DNA of 64,000 nt, taken from positions 55,574,855 through 55,638,854 of the forward strand of contig OX326960.1 in assembly GCA_946800325.1 (NCBI GenBank), read 5' to 3'. A program made the position numbers and the translations under genes. Below, piece after piece: positions 1 to 12,710 of this stretch (position 1 is the first letter of the stretch; every line of letters begins with the position of its first letter). This DNA is from Luzula sylvatica (Eukaryota; Streptophyta; Magnoliopsida; Poales; Juncaceae). The notes under the pieces were generated by a model, which ran no database searches, was not told where the DNA came from, and saw only the letters and a program-made list of their open reading frames with translations.

Positions 1-2733
1 TCTTGAGCAAAACCATGGAGGTTCCACGTTCGTTCACTATACGTTCATCATTGGGCAAGTTAAAAGCAACTGTTTGCGGTCCTTTTACATCCTGCAATAA
101 AACATTTAACACATAATAAATATTCCAAACTAATTAAATTATTAATATGCACGGTAATTAAAAAATAATAATTATAAAAATGAACAAACCCCGGCATTGA
201 AGAGAAGCTGAATTACACGGATCGGAGCAGCAGATACCGTATCAGACTTGTAACAATCATCCATTGGAAGGTTCCTCTCCAAATCCTACGATAAATAATT
301 TTGTCTAATATTGTACGAAATGCATGCGAAAACCAATAACAATGAAATTAGGAGTTATTTGGATATAACTAATACCTGCAAGCGGTCTCCAAAAAGTTTA
401 AGTTGAGAAGTTGCGGTGTCGTCGCGGATCCCAATAAAGGCTTCAAATGTTGCCTTGTATCCAAAAAGTCCATCTTCGTATGTCTCGTATGGACCTATTG
501 TCACATCCAATTTCGAGTCCTAAAAGGAAGAAAAATTGTAAATACGTAGAATTTTTATTAGAGTAAAGTAGAATGAATTAATCTAACCAATTCAATCCAT
601 GCCATATCAGATTCGTAATAATCATTCGAGATAAAAGCATTTGCTTTGGCTTTCAACAACCTCTTTAAACTGAAAAAAGTAAACCGTTATTTTTTATTTA
701 TTTAATTAAGTAATAAGATGAGATTATAATTATAAACAAATCAATTACCTCGGTGTATCAGCCAATTCTGAAGCTTTAATTAGAAGCTCAGAGGCTTTAT
801 TCAGAGTAGACTTATACTCCTCTGAGAATGGAACGAGAAATAAATCATCGTCTGAATCATTTCCATTTCGTCTGATTACATTAAAAAAACCTATTGCTTC
901 CTTTTGTTCCTCCTCACTCAGTTTATTTTTCCACAACTCAAATTCCTGCCACATAATACAATAAAATTACCTTACAAACTTATGGGAAAAGGGTCATAAC
1001 TAAAAATAAATATATATAACAGATAATATTAATATATTTATTACGTTTTTGTCCATATCTGGAGGGTAGAAATTAGCACCAAGTGGCTTGACAAGAGGAA
1101 ATGCAGCTCTGTATACAATCCCTTTCCATCCTGAAACAGGCTTAGTCGCATTTGTTAATAACTTCACTGCAGAATCAGCCGTAGTTAAGTATGCCTTGTT
1201 CTCATCAAGACAAGACCTGTTAATTAGGTAATAATTAAATTAATTAATTAATTAATTATGATGAAATAATAAGTTGTTTGATAAGATAATGAAAGTGTCT
1301 TGTTACCATGGTCCCTTGTTGATAGAATAGTAAGTCCATTTCAAGCGATCAATTGAAGAAGAGTTGGAATTATTGTTGAGCCAGTCTCTTAGATCTGGAT
1401 TACTATTCCATAACTGGCAAAATAATAATAATATATCAGAAAAAACTATATACTTTTTAATAATTTGTGCTAAATTTCATTGATTTTAACCTGCTCATGA
1501 TAAATATCATCCACAAGCATTGATGCTTTGAGAACGTAAATAAGGGCTTCCCTATCACCCTCTGAAAGTTCTGACAACTGGCAAATTGGAATAATATAAT
1601 CAATTATTAATTAATCAAAACATTAATCTTAGATTCTTAAGCATATATACATTCATGATTTGCCACAAATTCGGGTCTTGAATCAAATCAATCAAAAGAC
1701 GATCAAATTAAAGCTTACATCAGGTTCCAAATTAATTGGAGCATATCGCTGAATTTTCTTTTGCAAACTTGTACTGCGTGACTCGATATTCTCTTTGTAC
1801 CTAAAGATATAATATACAAGGTCAATCCATTTATTCATCATCATAATAAGCATAAAATAAAGAATTTACCTTTCCTCAATAATAGTAAACAATTTACCAT
1901 ATGGCCCATCTAATTCTTTTGGCAAATATTCTTTATCTCCAGTTAGAAGTGCTTTCTTATAATCGTCGCAATTAATATATTTAACATCAACAATTGCTTT
2001 TTCCTGCAATAAAGGCATTCATTCACATCATATGAAGGCAATATTGTCCATTCAAAACTTCAATAAATCAAATTTCTTACTTCAAGAGTAAAAGCCTCCA
2101 ATGGAATTGGATCCAAAATTGTTATGAGATATACATCATCATATTCATTGTTTATGAATGATCTATTGGGTACCATACTGCAGCAAAAATAAGATATACA
2201 TGAATTTCTTTCGAAAATTGAAATAGGAAGAAACCTACCATTGCTGAAAACACACAAAAAGAAGCTCAAATGCATCGTTTGGGAGTCTTATGCCTAATTC
2301 TTCTTCAACCTCCCTCCTGAAACATGGATAAAATAGTGAAGAAATTACCAGTTAAGCAAAACAAATTCTAATTCAATTGTTTCTTTTTGAGACAAATTCG
2401 TTACCTTGCGGTCATGAGAGAGGAATCACCAGCAGAAACATGCCCAGCACTCGAAATATCCCATTGCTCCGGCCACGAATCCCTGCTGGCTCGTCTCTGT
2501 AGTAGCAGTTCTCCAGTGCTCTCGGCGTAGATCCACACGTGTACGGCCCGGTGGTAATCTCCATCCCGATGAACCAATTTTCTGTACGCAAATCAAAATA
2601 AGATTACGATCTTCTAATAGATGCTTAATTATAATGCAACGGAGAGGTGCCTGGATTTGGAGATGCCCGTCTTTTCTCCATTTTCTGTGAGGATGTCGAG
2701 GTGCTCTTCACTATGGTACTGTGTCTCTGCCAT
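1..2733 (-). CDS. NUDT3: NUDT3-like Nudix hydrolase / M49 peptidase-like fusion, copy 1 (C-terminus outside window)
   Basis: Multi-exon minus-strand gene. The start ATG is at 2731-2733 and exon 1 is 2651-2733 (protein begins MAETQYHSEEHLDIL). The Nudix region follows, with the signature end REVEEELGI; the first Glu of the canonical Nudix box is Asp (GHVSAGD). Downstream exons encode the dipeptidyl-peptidase-III-like body (for example LSEEEQKEAIGFFNVIRRNG at 745-954). They match the 4899-8803 copy exon by exon, and intron sequence is also partly conserved. The window edge cuts the gene inside the exon before the zinc-binding exon, so the HExxH and EExxxD motifs lie outside. Exons seen have no stops or frameshifts. 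Exon 1 ends with a GC rather than GT donor (2649-2650). Plant NUDT3 proteins join a Nudix domain (isopentenyl-diphosphate or nucleotide-type pyrophosphatase) to an M49-like domain; substrate here is inferred only from the family. Confidence 0.88.
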
Positions 2734-3382
2734 TGTTGATCAGAGGAGAAGGACAAGGGCGCGCGGTCTTTAAAAAATGAAAGAATTGATCGAGCTCGAC
2801 CCGGATCTTCTGTTGAACGCGCCGTGAATGGCTTCGTCAGAGCAGGCGTCTCTGCTTCGGGTTTTCTACAAAACCGGTAATTGGAATCCCATGTTGCATT
2901 GGGGGAATCCCATGTTGCATCGGGTGGGATTGTAATGTAATTAGTTTGGGTTTTGGCATGGTTTTTTCATTTATATATTTTTGATATAGAAAAAGAATAT
3001 CAAATAGACAGGTTATCGAGAAAATATAATTTTTATGTAAGAACTCTTTTTCAGGAGGATTTAATATAAAAATAAAAAACGGAGTCCCATGACTAAAACA
3101 TCGAAATCATCCCGAAAAACAAATTTATACGTGAAAACCATGTAGGGTCCATCTAGGTAATTATTTTATGGGGTTATATATGGAGTCTCTCGAACACAAA
3201 AAAAAATAGCTTTGATGGAGTGATAAAAAAAATTAAGTGAGTTGATTAGTATTATTAATTGATCGTTTAATTGAATTGACACGTCAATTAATATGTATCA
3301 ATATAATTTATTAACGTGACAATTAAACATGTCAATTAACAATTAATTGAGTCACTAGAATATCTAATAAATTCACCTAATC
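2734..3382. other. Intergenic, promoter side of NUDT3 copy 1
   Basis: No gene seen. The first ~100 bases are GC-richer and would hold the promoter/5' leader of the minus-strand NUDT3 copy 1. A short direct duplication (ggaatcccatgttgcat) sits at 2882-2920. The rest is AT-rich filler up to the LINE insertion. Confidence 0.6.
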
Positions 3383-4236
3383 AAGTCCATCTAACAATGC
3401 GTCAAATATATGACATCTCATCCCCGAGTGACCTTGTCGGCCTTAATTCCCGTCATACTTTCTTTTTTGTGAAAGACCTAATCAAGCTCCTCCCAATTTT
3501 CAATGCCTCGACAAGGTGGATCCTCACGAGTGACTCAATCATTTGGAGATGGTCCCCTAAAAATTTATTCTCGACGAGCTTTACGTACAATTGGCTTCGG
3601 GACCCCGGTGTGATTAATCTTTGGAACCCCCTGGTGTGGAAAATCTAAATACCCATCTAAGGTAAAAAAATTTCCTTGGCTTGTTTTCCACAATAAATTG
3701 CTTACCGTCGACAACCTCGCAAAACACGGGTGGACTCACAATCCGAGTTGCATTCTTTGCGCTACCACCGGAGAAACGGGACCCCACCTCTTGGTTTCTT
3801 GTCCATACACAACTAGGGTGTGGAAGAGGATACAAGACATGTTCCTCTCTAATTCCTTGCAACCTCATATTGATCCGGCCACTCTTTGGATGGACCCCTC
3901 CCCTCGATTTAGAGATCTTACAAGGACGGGCTCATGGCACACTTTGGCGCTAGCAACGATGTGGAATGTGTGAAAGGAACGTAACCGCCGCATATTCCAA
4001 TTCTCCGCCCTAATGAATGCTCCTCTAACAAACCTCATCAAGGGTGACTACTTAGCTTGGCTAGCCCACTATTGAATATTGGCCTCTGGTTAGAAGGTCC
4101 AGGGGTGATTTTATAATTTCTTGTATATTCCAATTTTGACGGATCTCGGTTGACCATTGTAGCTAAACTAACTTTTTTATTTTTATATATTACGAGAGTT
4201 CGCTCTCCTTCAAAACAAAAAAAAAAAAAATCAATC
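3383..4236 (+). mobile_element. 5'-truncated LINE (L1-type) 3' tail, dead
   Basis: Contains the C-terminal zinc-binding region of a LINE reverse transcriptase (CILCATTGETGPHLLVSCPY, the C-x2-C...H-x4-C pattern of zf-RVT). The frame is broken near 3645, and a TGG-to-TGA stop lies at 3971-3973 where the family reads W-K-E-R-N. The 3' end has a short hairpin (GAGAG-TTCG-CTCTC, about 4193-4206), then CTTCAAAA and a poly-A run to 4230. The 9-mer CACCTAATC at 3374-3382 and again at 4237-4245 is a candidate target-site duplication, which sets the borders given. Only the last ~0.85 kb of the element is present. Confidence 0.8.
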
Positions 4237-4898
4237 CACCTAATCGTTTTTGCCACCTCATCAAGAAACTTGGGATGAGTTTGGAGGAGCAAGTATATTT
4301 TTCCTTATTTTATTGACCATTTTTAGGTGATGTTTATGTGTTTTGATTCCAAGCTTGTAGGAATTTTTGAATGTATTAACGTTAAAATGTTTTGGATTTG
4401 CAAAAATAACACTGGACATGTTAATTTACGAAACTAGCTAATTCGTTATCTAATTCGACGAAACAACCGTCTGTTTCGCCATTTTAGTTGGCTAAACAGT
4501 TTAAAACTGATTTTTGCCCGTTAAACAAGGTCAAAGGTAGAAAAATAAATTTAGGCTATTTCATTATTTTATATAGCGAAAAGCCTTTTTCAATGAAGAT
4601 TTCAGAGGAAAAGGCATTGTGCTGTCACGAGGTGTTTTTTTTAATAAAGTATGTTTCGCCATCTTATTTCTTAATTGTTCTTAGTTTAGTACGAGATGCG
4701 TGATAAGAAATATAGATGATACACTATTTTCTTTTATTGATTATATATCATCAGGTTATACAATAATTATGATTTGGTAAACTGATGCAATTTATTGAAA
4801 ATAAATAACTGCCTTTTGTGAATTCTGTTTATGGAACTTATTAGCATCTGTCAAATTTCGATTTGTCGTCCTGATATTTTTCATATTTTTCATAGCCC
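4237..4898. repeat. Intergenic with a diverged single arm of the foldback family (about 4420-4690)
   Basis: From about 4420 to 4690 the sequence aligns by eye to one arm of the large foldback at 8960-10640. Shared landmarks, in the same order, are a TTTCGCC...TTGGC(T/G)AAA palindrome remnant near 4475, gatttttgcccgttaa near 4507, a second GCGAAA motif near 4577 and TTTCGCCA near 4648. No ORF of note. The final ~200 bases are the 3' flank of NUDT3 copy 2. Confidence 0.55.
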
Positions 4899-7800
4899 TT
4901 AAGAAGTCTCTTTCAGCACATTGTTTGCCACCGCGAATATGGGGGTAATATCAACAGGAACCTACCAAAAAACACAATGTAAATTAAATATAGAACGCAA
5001 CAAATCTGTATCATAAACGAACAAATTATACCTGCACATTTTCCAGATTTTCCAAGGCACTTTTTAATGGTCCAGTCATGATTGCATAGCTTTGGAGAAG
5101 CGACTTCGCACCAGTTTTATCACCCATTGCTTGTATTGTCAATATTTCTCTGCTCAGACTTTCCACAGCCTCTTCAACCTTAAGAAAAATACATATAAAT
5201 ACAAAAAATATATCATACATTCTAGTAAACGCTGTTGAATAAAAAAAGAAATTAGACATTATTACCTTGGTAAAATCAACTGAAAATGTGCCATCTGAAT
5301 GCAAAACAAAGCCTCCCTTTTCGCATAACCAATTGAACTGCAACGCTTGCCCTTTCCTGTAATATAAGCTCGATATATTTCAACACGTTCACAAACTTAA
5401 TTTACATTAATATTTTAACATAATATTGCATTTAATACCCATGGGCTTCTTCGAGTCCAAATCTTATTGAACGAAAACACCCTGCCAAGAACGACACGTA
5501 CATAGATTTCAACAAAGTTTTCGGTAACAAACCCTGCACAGAAATCGAAAATTTTAATTTAATTAATTGTATAAAAAAAAATGCACATGTAGACAACTAT
5601 ACAAAAAATTAATTTGACCTGATCAATAAGAAATTTGAGTGCCCAAAGGCCAACAATATCTGCTTTGGCTTCCTCTAAAGCTGAGTGCAATTCTTGCAAT
5701 TCCTTTTAAGCATAAAAAATATTAATAATAGGAGTTGAATTTATTTAACATGGTACAATAAGTTGTTCAAATGTTTAAGAGATAAAAGTTAAAACATACC
5801 AATCTAACAGTAGACTTTTGGCCATTTGGAAGGACAATTGAATGAGGGCCAATACCATGACAGCATTCATGGCAAATTGTATGCGTGTAGAATGACTCGA
5901 AATCTATATATTGTTTTTGTTCTTCCTTTATGCACACATTAGCAATAGGCTGCAATATATTCGTGAACCTGCCAAATCCATATTCATTACAACCACCATT
6001 TATTTAACATTTTTTTAAGGTAAAAATAAAAAAAATAAAAAAAGAGTACTTGGCTTGAGAAATATTCTTGAGCAAAACCATGGAGGTTCCACGTTCGTTC
6101 ACTATACGTTCATCATTGGGCAAGTTAAAAGCAACTGTTTGCGGTCCTTTTACATCCTGCAAGGAAACATATAACACATAATAAATATCCCAAACTAATT
6201 AAAGTATTAATCCGCATGGTAATTAAAGAATAATAATTATAAAAATGAACAAACCCCGGCATTGAAGAGAAGCTGAATTACACGGATCGGAGCAGCAGAT
6301 ACCGTATCAGACTTGTAAGAATCATCCATCGGAAGGTTCCTCTCCAAATCCTACAATAAAAAAATTGTCAACATTGTACGAAATGCATGTAAAAATAACA
6401 ATGAAATTATAAATTTTTAGGATATAATTAATACCTGTAAGCGATCACCAAAAAGTTTAAGTTGAGAAGTTGCGGTGTCGTCGCGGATCCCAACAAAAGC
6501 TTCAAACGTTGCCTTGTATCCAAATAGTGCATCTTCATATGTCTCGTATGGACCTATTGTCACGTCCAATTTCGAATCCTACAAAATAAAATAAAAAACT
6601 GTAAAAACATAGAATTTTTATTAAAGAAAAGTTGAATGAATTAAAATAAACTAACCAATTCCATCCAGGCTATATCAGATTCGTAATAATTATTCGAGAT
6701 AAAAGCATTTGCTTTAGCTTTAAGCAATCGTTTCAAGCTGAAACGAGTAAAAAATAAACTGATTTATTTTAATTTTTAATTAAAGGAATAATATGAGATT
6801 ATAATTATAAACAAATCAATTACCTCGGTGTATCAGCCAATTCCGAAGCTTTAATTAGAAGCTCAGAGGCTTTACTCAGAGTAGACTTATACTCCTCTGA
6901 GAATGGAACGATAAATAATTCATCATCTGAACCGTTCCCATTTCGTCTTATTACATTAAAAAAACCTATTGCTTCCTTTTGTTCATCCTCGCTCAGTTTA
7001 TTTTTCCACAACTCAAATTCCTACCACATAAATACAGTAAAATTGCATTAAGAAACTTATTTAGGAGGCGGAATATACAGAGTTCATAAAAAATTATATT
7101 ACGTTTTTGTCCATATCTGGAGGGTAGAAATTTGCACCGAGTGGCTTGACAAGAGGAAATGCAGCTCTGTACTCAACCCCTTTCCATCCTGAAACAGGCT
7201 TCGTTGCATCTGTTAATAACTTCACTGCAGAATCGGCCGTAGTTAAAAATGCCTTGTTCTCATCAAGACAAGACCTGTTTTTAGGTAATAAATAATTAAA
7301 TTAATTAATTAATTATCAGGAAATAATTAGTTGTTTAATAAGAAAATGAAAATGTTATGTTACCATGGGCCCTTGTTGATAGAATAGTAAGTCCATTTCA
7401 AGCGATCAATTGAAGAAGAGTTGGAATTATTTTTGAGCCAGTCTCTTAGATCTGGATTACTATTCCATAACTGGCAAAAAATAATAATAAATCAGAATAT
7501 ATATATTATTTAATAATTTGTTTGCTATATTTAATTAATGTTGACCTGCTCACGATAAATATCATCCATAAGCATTGATGCTTTGAGAACATAAATCAGG
7601 GCTTGTCTATCACTGACTGAAAGCTCTGACAACTGGCAAATTGAAATAATATAATTAAAAATTATTAATTAATCAAAATATTAATATTAAGACGATAAAA
7701 TAAAAGCTTACATCAGGATTCAAATGGATGGGAGCATATCGTTGAATTTGCTTTTGCAAGCTTAAACTACGTGATTCCAAATTGTCCTTGTACCTAAATA

Positions 7801-8803
7801 TTCACACAAATGCAAAATAAATATTTACCTAATTAATTATGCGAATGATTTTAAAAATAGGGACGAAAACAAAGTTACCTTTCCTCAATTATGGTAAATA
7901 ATTGGCCATATGATCCATCTACTTCATATGGTACGTAACTTTCGACTCCCCTTGCAAGATTACTCTTATACTCCGCACAATCAATATATTTTACTGCTGA
8001 AACTTCACTTTCCTACAGTACAGACATTCATTCATATCGTATCGTATAATACCAAGAATGAATTTTTTTGCGAAAAAGATTGTGAATGAAATTAATGGAT
8101 TACTTGGAGAGTGAAGGCCTCTAGAGGAATTGGGGCCAAAGTCGTCACGAGGTATACATCACTGTATTCATTGTTGATGAACAATCCATTGTTGGTAACG
8201 CTGCAAAACAAGAGAAAAAAAGGGTATTAACTCAATTTGTGCAGAATTGGGAAAGAAGATAATTCGAATTGAACAAACCATTCTTCAAGATAAACGAACA
8301 AAAGCTCAAATGCATCGTTTGGGAGTTTGATTCCTAGTTCTTCTTCAAGCTCCCTCCTGAAAATATGCAAGAATGAACTGAGCACTTGCAGTAAATTCAT
8401 TCAATTCGTGCACAAATGGCAAGAAAAAACAAATCCTTGCTTTTAGCACAAAGATTGAATAATCATTCATTACCTTGCGGACAAGAGGGAGGAATCTCCG
8501 GCCGAAATATGTCCCGCACTGGAAATATCCCACTGTCCTGGCCAGGAATCCTTGCAATCGGAGCGTTTCTGCAGCAAAAGCTCACCAGTACTCTCGGCAT
8601 ATATCCACACGTGCACGGCCCGGTGATAATCGCCATCCCGATGAACCAGCCCCCTGTACTTGAATCAAAATAATATTATCAATAAATCGATGATTAATTG
8701 TACTGAGAAAGACAGAGAGTGTGGAGAGGTGCCTGGGTTTAGAGATGCCGGTCTTCTCTCCGGTTTTGGTTAGGACGTCGAGATGCTCCTCCGTCTCCGC
8801 CAT
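4899..8803 (-). CDS. NUDT3: NUDT3-like Nudix hydrolase / M49 peptidase-like fusion, copy 2 (complete)
   Basis: Complete multi-exon gene, ATG at 8801-8803, stop TAA at 4899-4901. Exon 1 is 8733-8803, exon 2 8474-8653, exon 3 starts at 8356; many further short exons follow. The Nudix domain is near the N-terminus (GHISAGD...RELEEELGI; first Glu of the Nudix box is Asp). The C-terminal two thirds is dipeptidyl-peptidase-III-like: HECCHGIGPH at about 5840-5870 gives the zinc-binding HExxH, and EEAKADIVGLWAL at about 5640-5690 gives the second M49 motif (EExxAD). The protein ends ...LENVQVPVDITPIFAVANNVLKETS. In the family the Nudix part hydrolyses diphosphate-linked substrates; peptidase activity of the plant fusion is less certain. 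It is the tandem sister of the gene at 1-2733, and spacing and conserved introns indicate a fairly recent duplication. The first intron has a GC-AG border (donor 8731-8732). Confidence 0.9.
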
Positions 8804-8959
8804 GGTTGATTGGAGCAGGTTAGAATCGGAGCTTGCTCTTATTGGGACAAAAAGTGATTGTTGCGAAAGTCTAATTGGTCGTCACTAGTAAGCTACTAAA
8901 ATAAACAGACAGAATATTTGTATCCAGTGGCGGCTTTTGCTTTTCTTGGTTCGGGGGCA

Positions 8960-10640
8960 AAGGAGGGGAAGGGAGAAAAAATATTTTTGACGTGGAGCAT
9001 TTACAAAAGCCCAATTGATAAGGAGCACTATATTTTTGCCGAATTTACAAAACTAATTCTCACAAAATTTAGCGAAAATATTTTTAATCATTATTTTTGC
9101 ACGTTAACTTGAAAAAAATTAATTAAGTCATTTTCGTCAAGCCCATTGGCGAAAGAAAGAATATTATTTATTTTTAATTATTTTCATTTTTAAATAGCAA
9201 AAAAAAAAATGCATTTTCGCCACCTTTTCTGTAATATTTAAAAGATCTATATATAAATTTGTCATTACTTTTTATTGGTATGTTCAAATTGAATTTGTTT
9301 TGTTTTGTTACATTTGTTATTGTGTGGTGAATGATTGTGTGAAATTAGATAGCTTTATCTTCAATTTTCAATTTATTTTTTAATTTTTATTAATTATGAA
9401 TTTATGTGAAAAATTAGCATTACGAGATTTTGTTGTGATGTTCATCTTTTTTATGTTTGGAAATTTGTCTATAATAAGAAAATAAAAAGATAAAAAATAT
9501 TTGGATAATTATGTTAAATTGCTATTAAAATTCTCCATTTTTGTTGTCATTTTTGATAACAAATAAAAAAATGAATGAATGAGTTAGATATGATCCTGAA
9601 GGAACCAAACACAATGAATATTAAACATAAAATAAATTTCACTGCATTCTATATTTTTTAAAATCATCAAAATTTATTATGTTTAATATTCATTGTGTTT
9701 GGTTCGTTCAGGATCATATCTAACTCAATTTCGTTCATTTTTTTTATTTGTTATCATTTTTAGAATTTCATCTTTCAATTTTTAGAAGTTCATCTTATTT
9801 TAATTTCTAAAAATCATAATAAATAGAAAAATAAATAAAATTGAGTGAGATGTGATCGTGAATGAACTAGACATAATAAGTATTAAACATTATATTTTTT
9901 GGTAATTTTAAAATATAAAAAATAGTCAAATTTATTTTGCAAAACAAGACATATAAATGGAGAATTTTCATAGAAATATAACCTAATTATTCAAATATTT
10001 TTTATCTTTTTATTTCTCTTATTAATTAGACAAATTTGCAAACATGAAAAAGAAGTACAAACAGGTAAATAATACAAAAATATTTTTTATAAAATTTTAA
10101 ACATCACAAAAAAAGTTGCAATGCTAATTTTTCACATAAATCTATAATTAATTGAAAAATACAAACAAATTGGAAATTCAAGATAAACTTGTCCAATTTA
10201 ACACAATTATTAAATACACAATAAAAAATCTAACAAAATAAAGATAATTCAATTTGGACATACGAGTAAAAAGTTATGACATATTTACATATAGATCCCT
10301 AAATCTTATAGAAAGGTGCCTGAACAGGTGCTGCTACCTGCAGTTTTGCCAGTAGGGCTGGCGAAAATGCATAATGTTTTTTTTGGTACTTTAAAATAAA
10401 AAGGATTATAAAAAATATTATTTTCCTCTTTCGCCAGATGGCCTGGCGAAAGTGGCTTAATTGAAAACAAATCAGGTTAACGAGCAAAAATCATGGCTAG
10501 ACAATTTCGCCAGACCCTCTGGCGAAATATCATTCTCTTTCGCCAGGAGATTTGGCAAAAGGGCTACTTTTGCAATTTGGGGAAAGTTGGAGCTATTCTT
10601 ACGCTACATGTCAAAAAAATTCGGGAATGGAAGGGGAAAA
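8960..10640. repeat. Large foldback inverted repeat (~1.7 kb) with embedded small palindromes
   Basis: The left arm (about 8960-9640) pairs with the right arm (about 9660-10640) almost along its whole length. Checks by eye: ATGATCCTGAAGGAACCAAA near 9590 against TTTGGTTCGTTCAGGATCAT near 9700; the arm parts near 9250-9480 against 9960-10300; and 9130-9230 against 10310-10460. The right arm is studded with short palindromes of the form TTTCGCCAG-n5-CTGGCGAAA near 10345, 10430, 10505 and 10540. The left-arm equivalents (near 9147) are more decayed. There is no transposase ORF. It is probably a non-autonomous foldback or Mutator-type element; I could not define a target duplication, so the ends are approximate. 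Confidence 0.75.
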
Positions 10641-12418
10641 ATTCCCATGCTTGGTTTTTCACGAGAGAATATTTTAAACATCTCAAGTAACGCATCAAAT
10701 GGAGATGATGAAAAAATATGTTTAGAAAAATAATAATAATTTTTAAAAATATCATATTTTGAAATTTGGGATATTGAAAATATATTGGATTTTGAAAATT
10801 TACGTTATTATAATTTTAAAAATTAATTTGCAATATTTATATAAGTTATTCTAAAAATAAATATATAATATAATACATATAATTATATCCTCTCAATTTA
10901 TCCTTCGTGCCCTCTCTCCAAACCAAACATGGGTAGAATAATATTTTTACCCTTAAGAATTTTTTATTACCTTACCTTTCCTTTCCCTCCCTCCCATTAC
11001 CCTCAAACCAAGTCTTGGCTGTCCCATGAATTTCTATAAATTTTAATTTAATTATAGATATTTTTGGATGTAATTGAACCATGCAATTACATGCACATTC
11101 AAAGGGGCTAGTCCAATATCATTCAATAAAGATTCAGCTTTCTTCATCCAATATAATATATCATGCTTGTTTCCCAATATACAAATGCCTCTCATCTTAT
11201 TTCTTTCATGTTTTTTTTTCTTGTGAACCACCCATTTTTTTTTTCAAAACAACTCAAAATCTTTTTCAAACTACAAATAATATATCATGCTTGTTTCCCA
11301 ATATAGCAAGCAAGCATGCTCTTCAAATTTCTTAAAATTTTCAAAATTAGTAATTAATTTTGTATTAAACGTGCAAAATCTAGAAGTAACAAAAATAAAA
11401 CTAATAGATAAAATTTGATCAATTATTTGGTTGTTTATATCGAAAAGAAAATTGCCGAATTTTTTTTCAATGGAGAAAATTATAGAAAACTTTTCTTTAA
11501 TGCATAAAAGACGAGTTCCACTACGTTTTAATTAGATTTATTTCAATGTTTATTATTTTAGACGAATACATACTTTTGGAATTTACATATAATTTAATAA
11601 TATTATGTATTTTGTTATTTTGTAAGTCATGTTTTAAGAATGTTGGATAAAGAAAATTGTTTTCTCGGCCCCCCTTAATCGTCTTGGTTCCGGCCCTCCC
11701 TTAATCTTTATGTCTGGTTCCGTCCTTGTTATATCTCACTAGTTTCCCCCAAAAATAAAAATAAAAATAATAATGTTCACGTTAACTAATTTGCAAACAT
11801 AGTATTTTCGTCCTCGGCGATGAAATTGAATTTTCGGCAATTTATTCGAAGAAAGTAGAGATATATATTTAACAACATCATCGGATGGTTACGTAATTTA
11901 GCGAAAATGATCTATATTCGTCATTTTATTCAGCGAAATGAATATTATGTAATTTACAAATTCTAGATTGATTAACTATCATATTGGAGATGCTAAATAT
12001 TTTTTGATATTTGCCCAATAATTGAACGGAATTATTATTTTTGCAAATTAATTAAGGAGAATTTGCATATTTATCTTTTTTTTAATTTAAAATTACATAT
12101 TTAATTTTCTTAAAATTAAATATCATATTTTACCTCTTATAAATCTAAAATATTGTATTTATTCAACAATTAAAAATCATTCAATTTATTCGTTAAAATT
12201 AATACTTGACATTTAAAATTACTATTTTACTCTTCTAAAAATCCAAAATAATATTTACTCTTCTAAAAGTAAAAATATCATATCTATTCTCTCAATAATA
12301 GAAATGATTAGATGTTAAATATATTGCATATAAAAAGTCATGGAAAGCAGCGGCGGATTTATTAATGAACTAGAGGGGGCAGCGACTCAGCGCTCCTCCC
12401 ACCTAGATTTTTTAACAG
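10641..12418. other. AT-rich intergenic with small repeats
   Basis: No gene supported. A 27-bp perfect direct repeat occurs at 11155-11181 and 11279-11305 (core tcatgcttgtttcccaat). From about 12050 to 12300 lies one degenerate arm of a dispersed repeat typified by 'aaatatcatatttaccctt', also seen at 24450-24580, 34961-35665 and 37230-37460. A short GC-richer stretch at 12350-12410 (gcagcggcgga...) looks like transposon debris. Confidence 0.5.
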
Positions 12419-12444
12419 TAATATATATATATATATATATATAT
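12419..12444. repeat. (AT)n microsatellite
   Basis: Thirteen uninterrupted TA dinucleotides. Confidence 0.9.
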
Positions 12445-12710
12445 GATTATGTTACTGTATTTTGTGATAAAATTGAAAATTTATGTAACTCTTCTTAGAT
12501 TACTCCTCAGTTGATACGGGGCAAGATCACCCGCTCATGGAAAGGAAATCATTTATCTTCAACAAATACATCAAAGTAGTCACTTTTTGTATACTATATT
12601 TTTCACTTCCTTGTAAATATCCTTGTAAAGATTGTTATGAATCGAAAAATAAGTTTTCGTAGTGTTTGTAAAATTTGGTGAAAAGTTATGTAGTAAATGT
12701 ATGTTATCAG

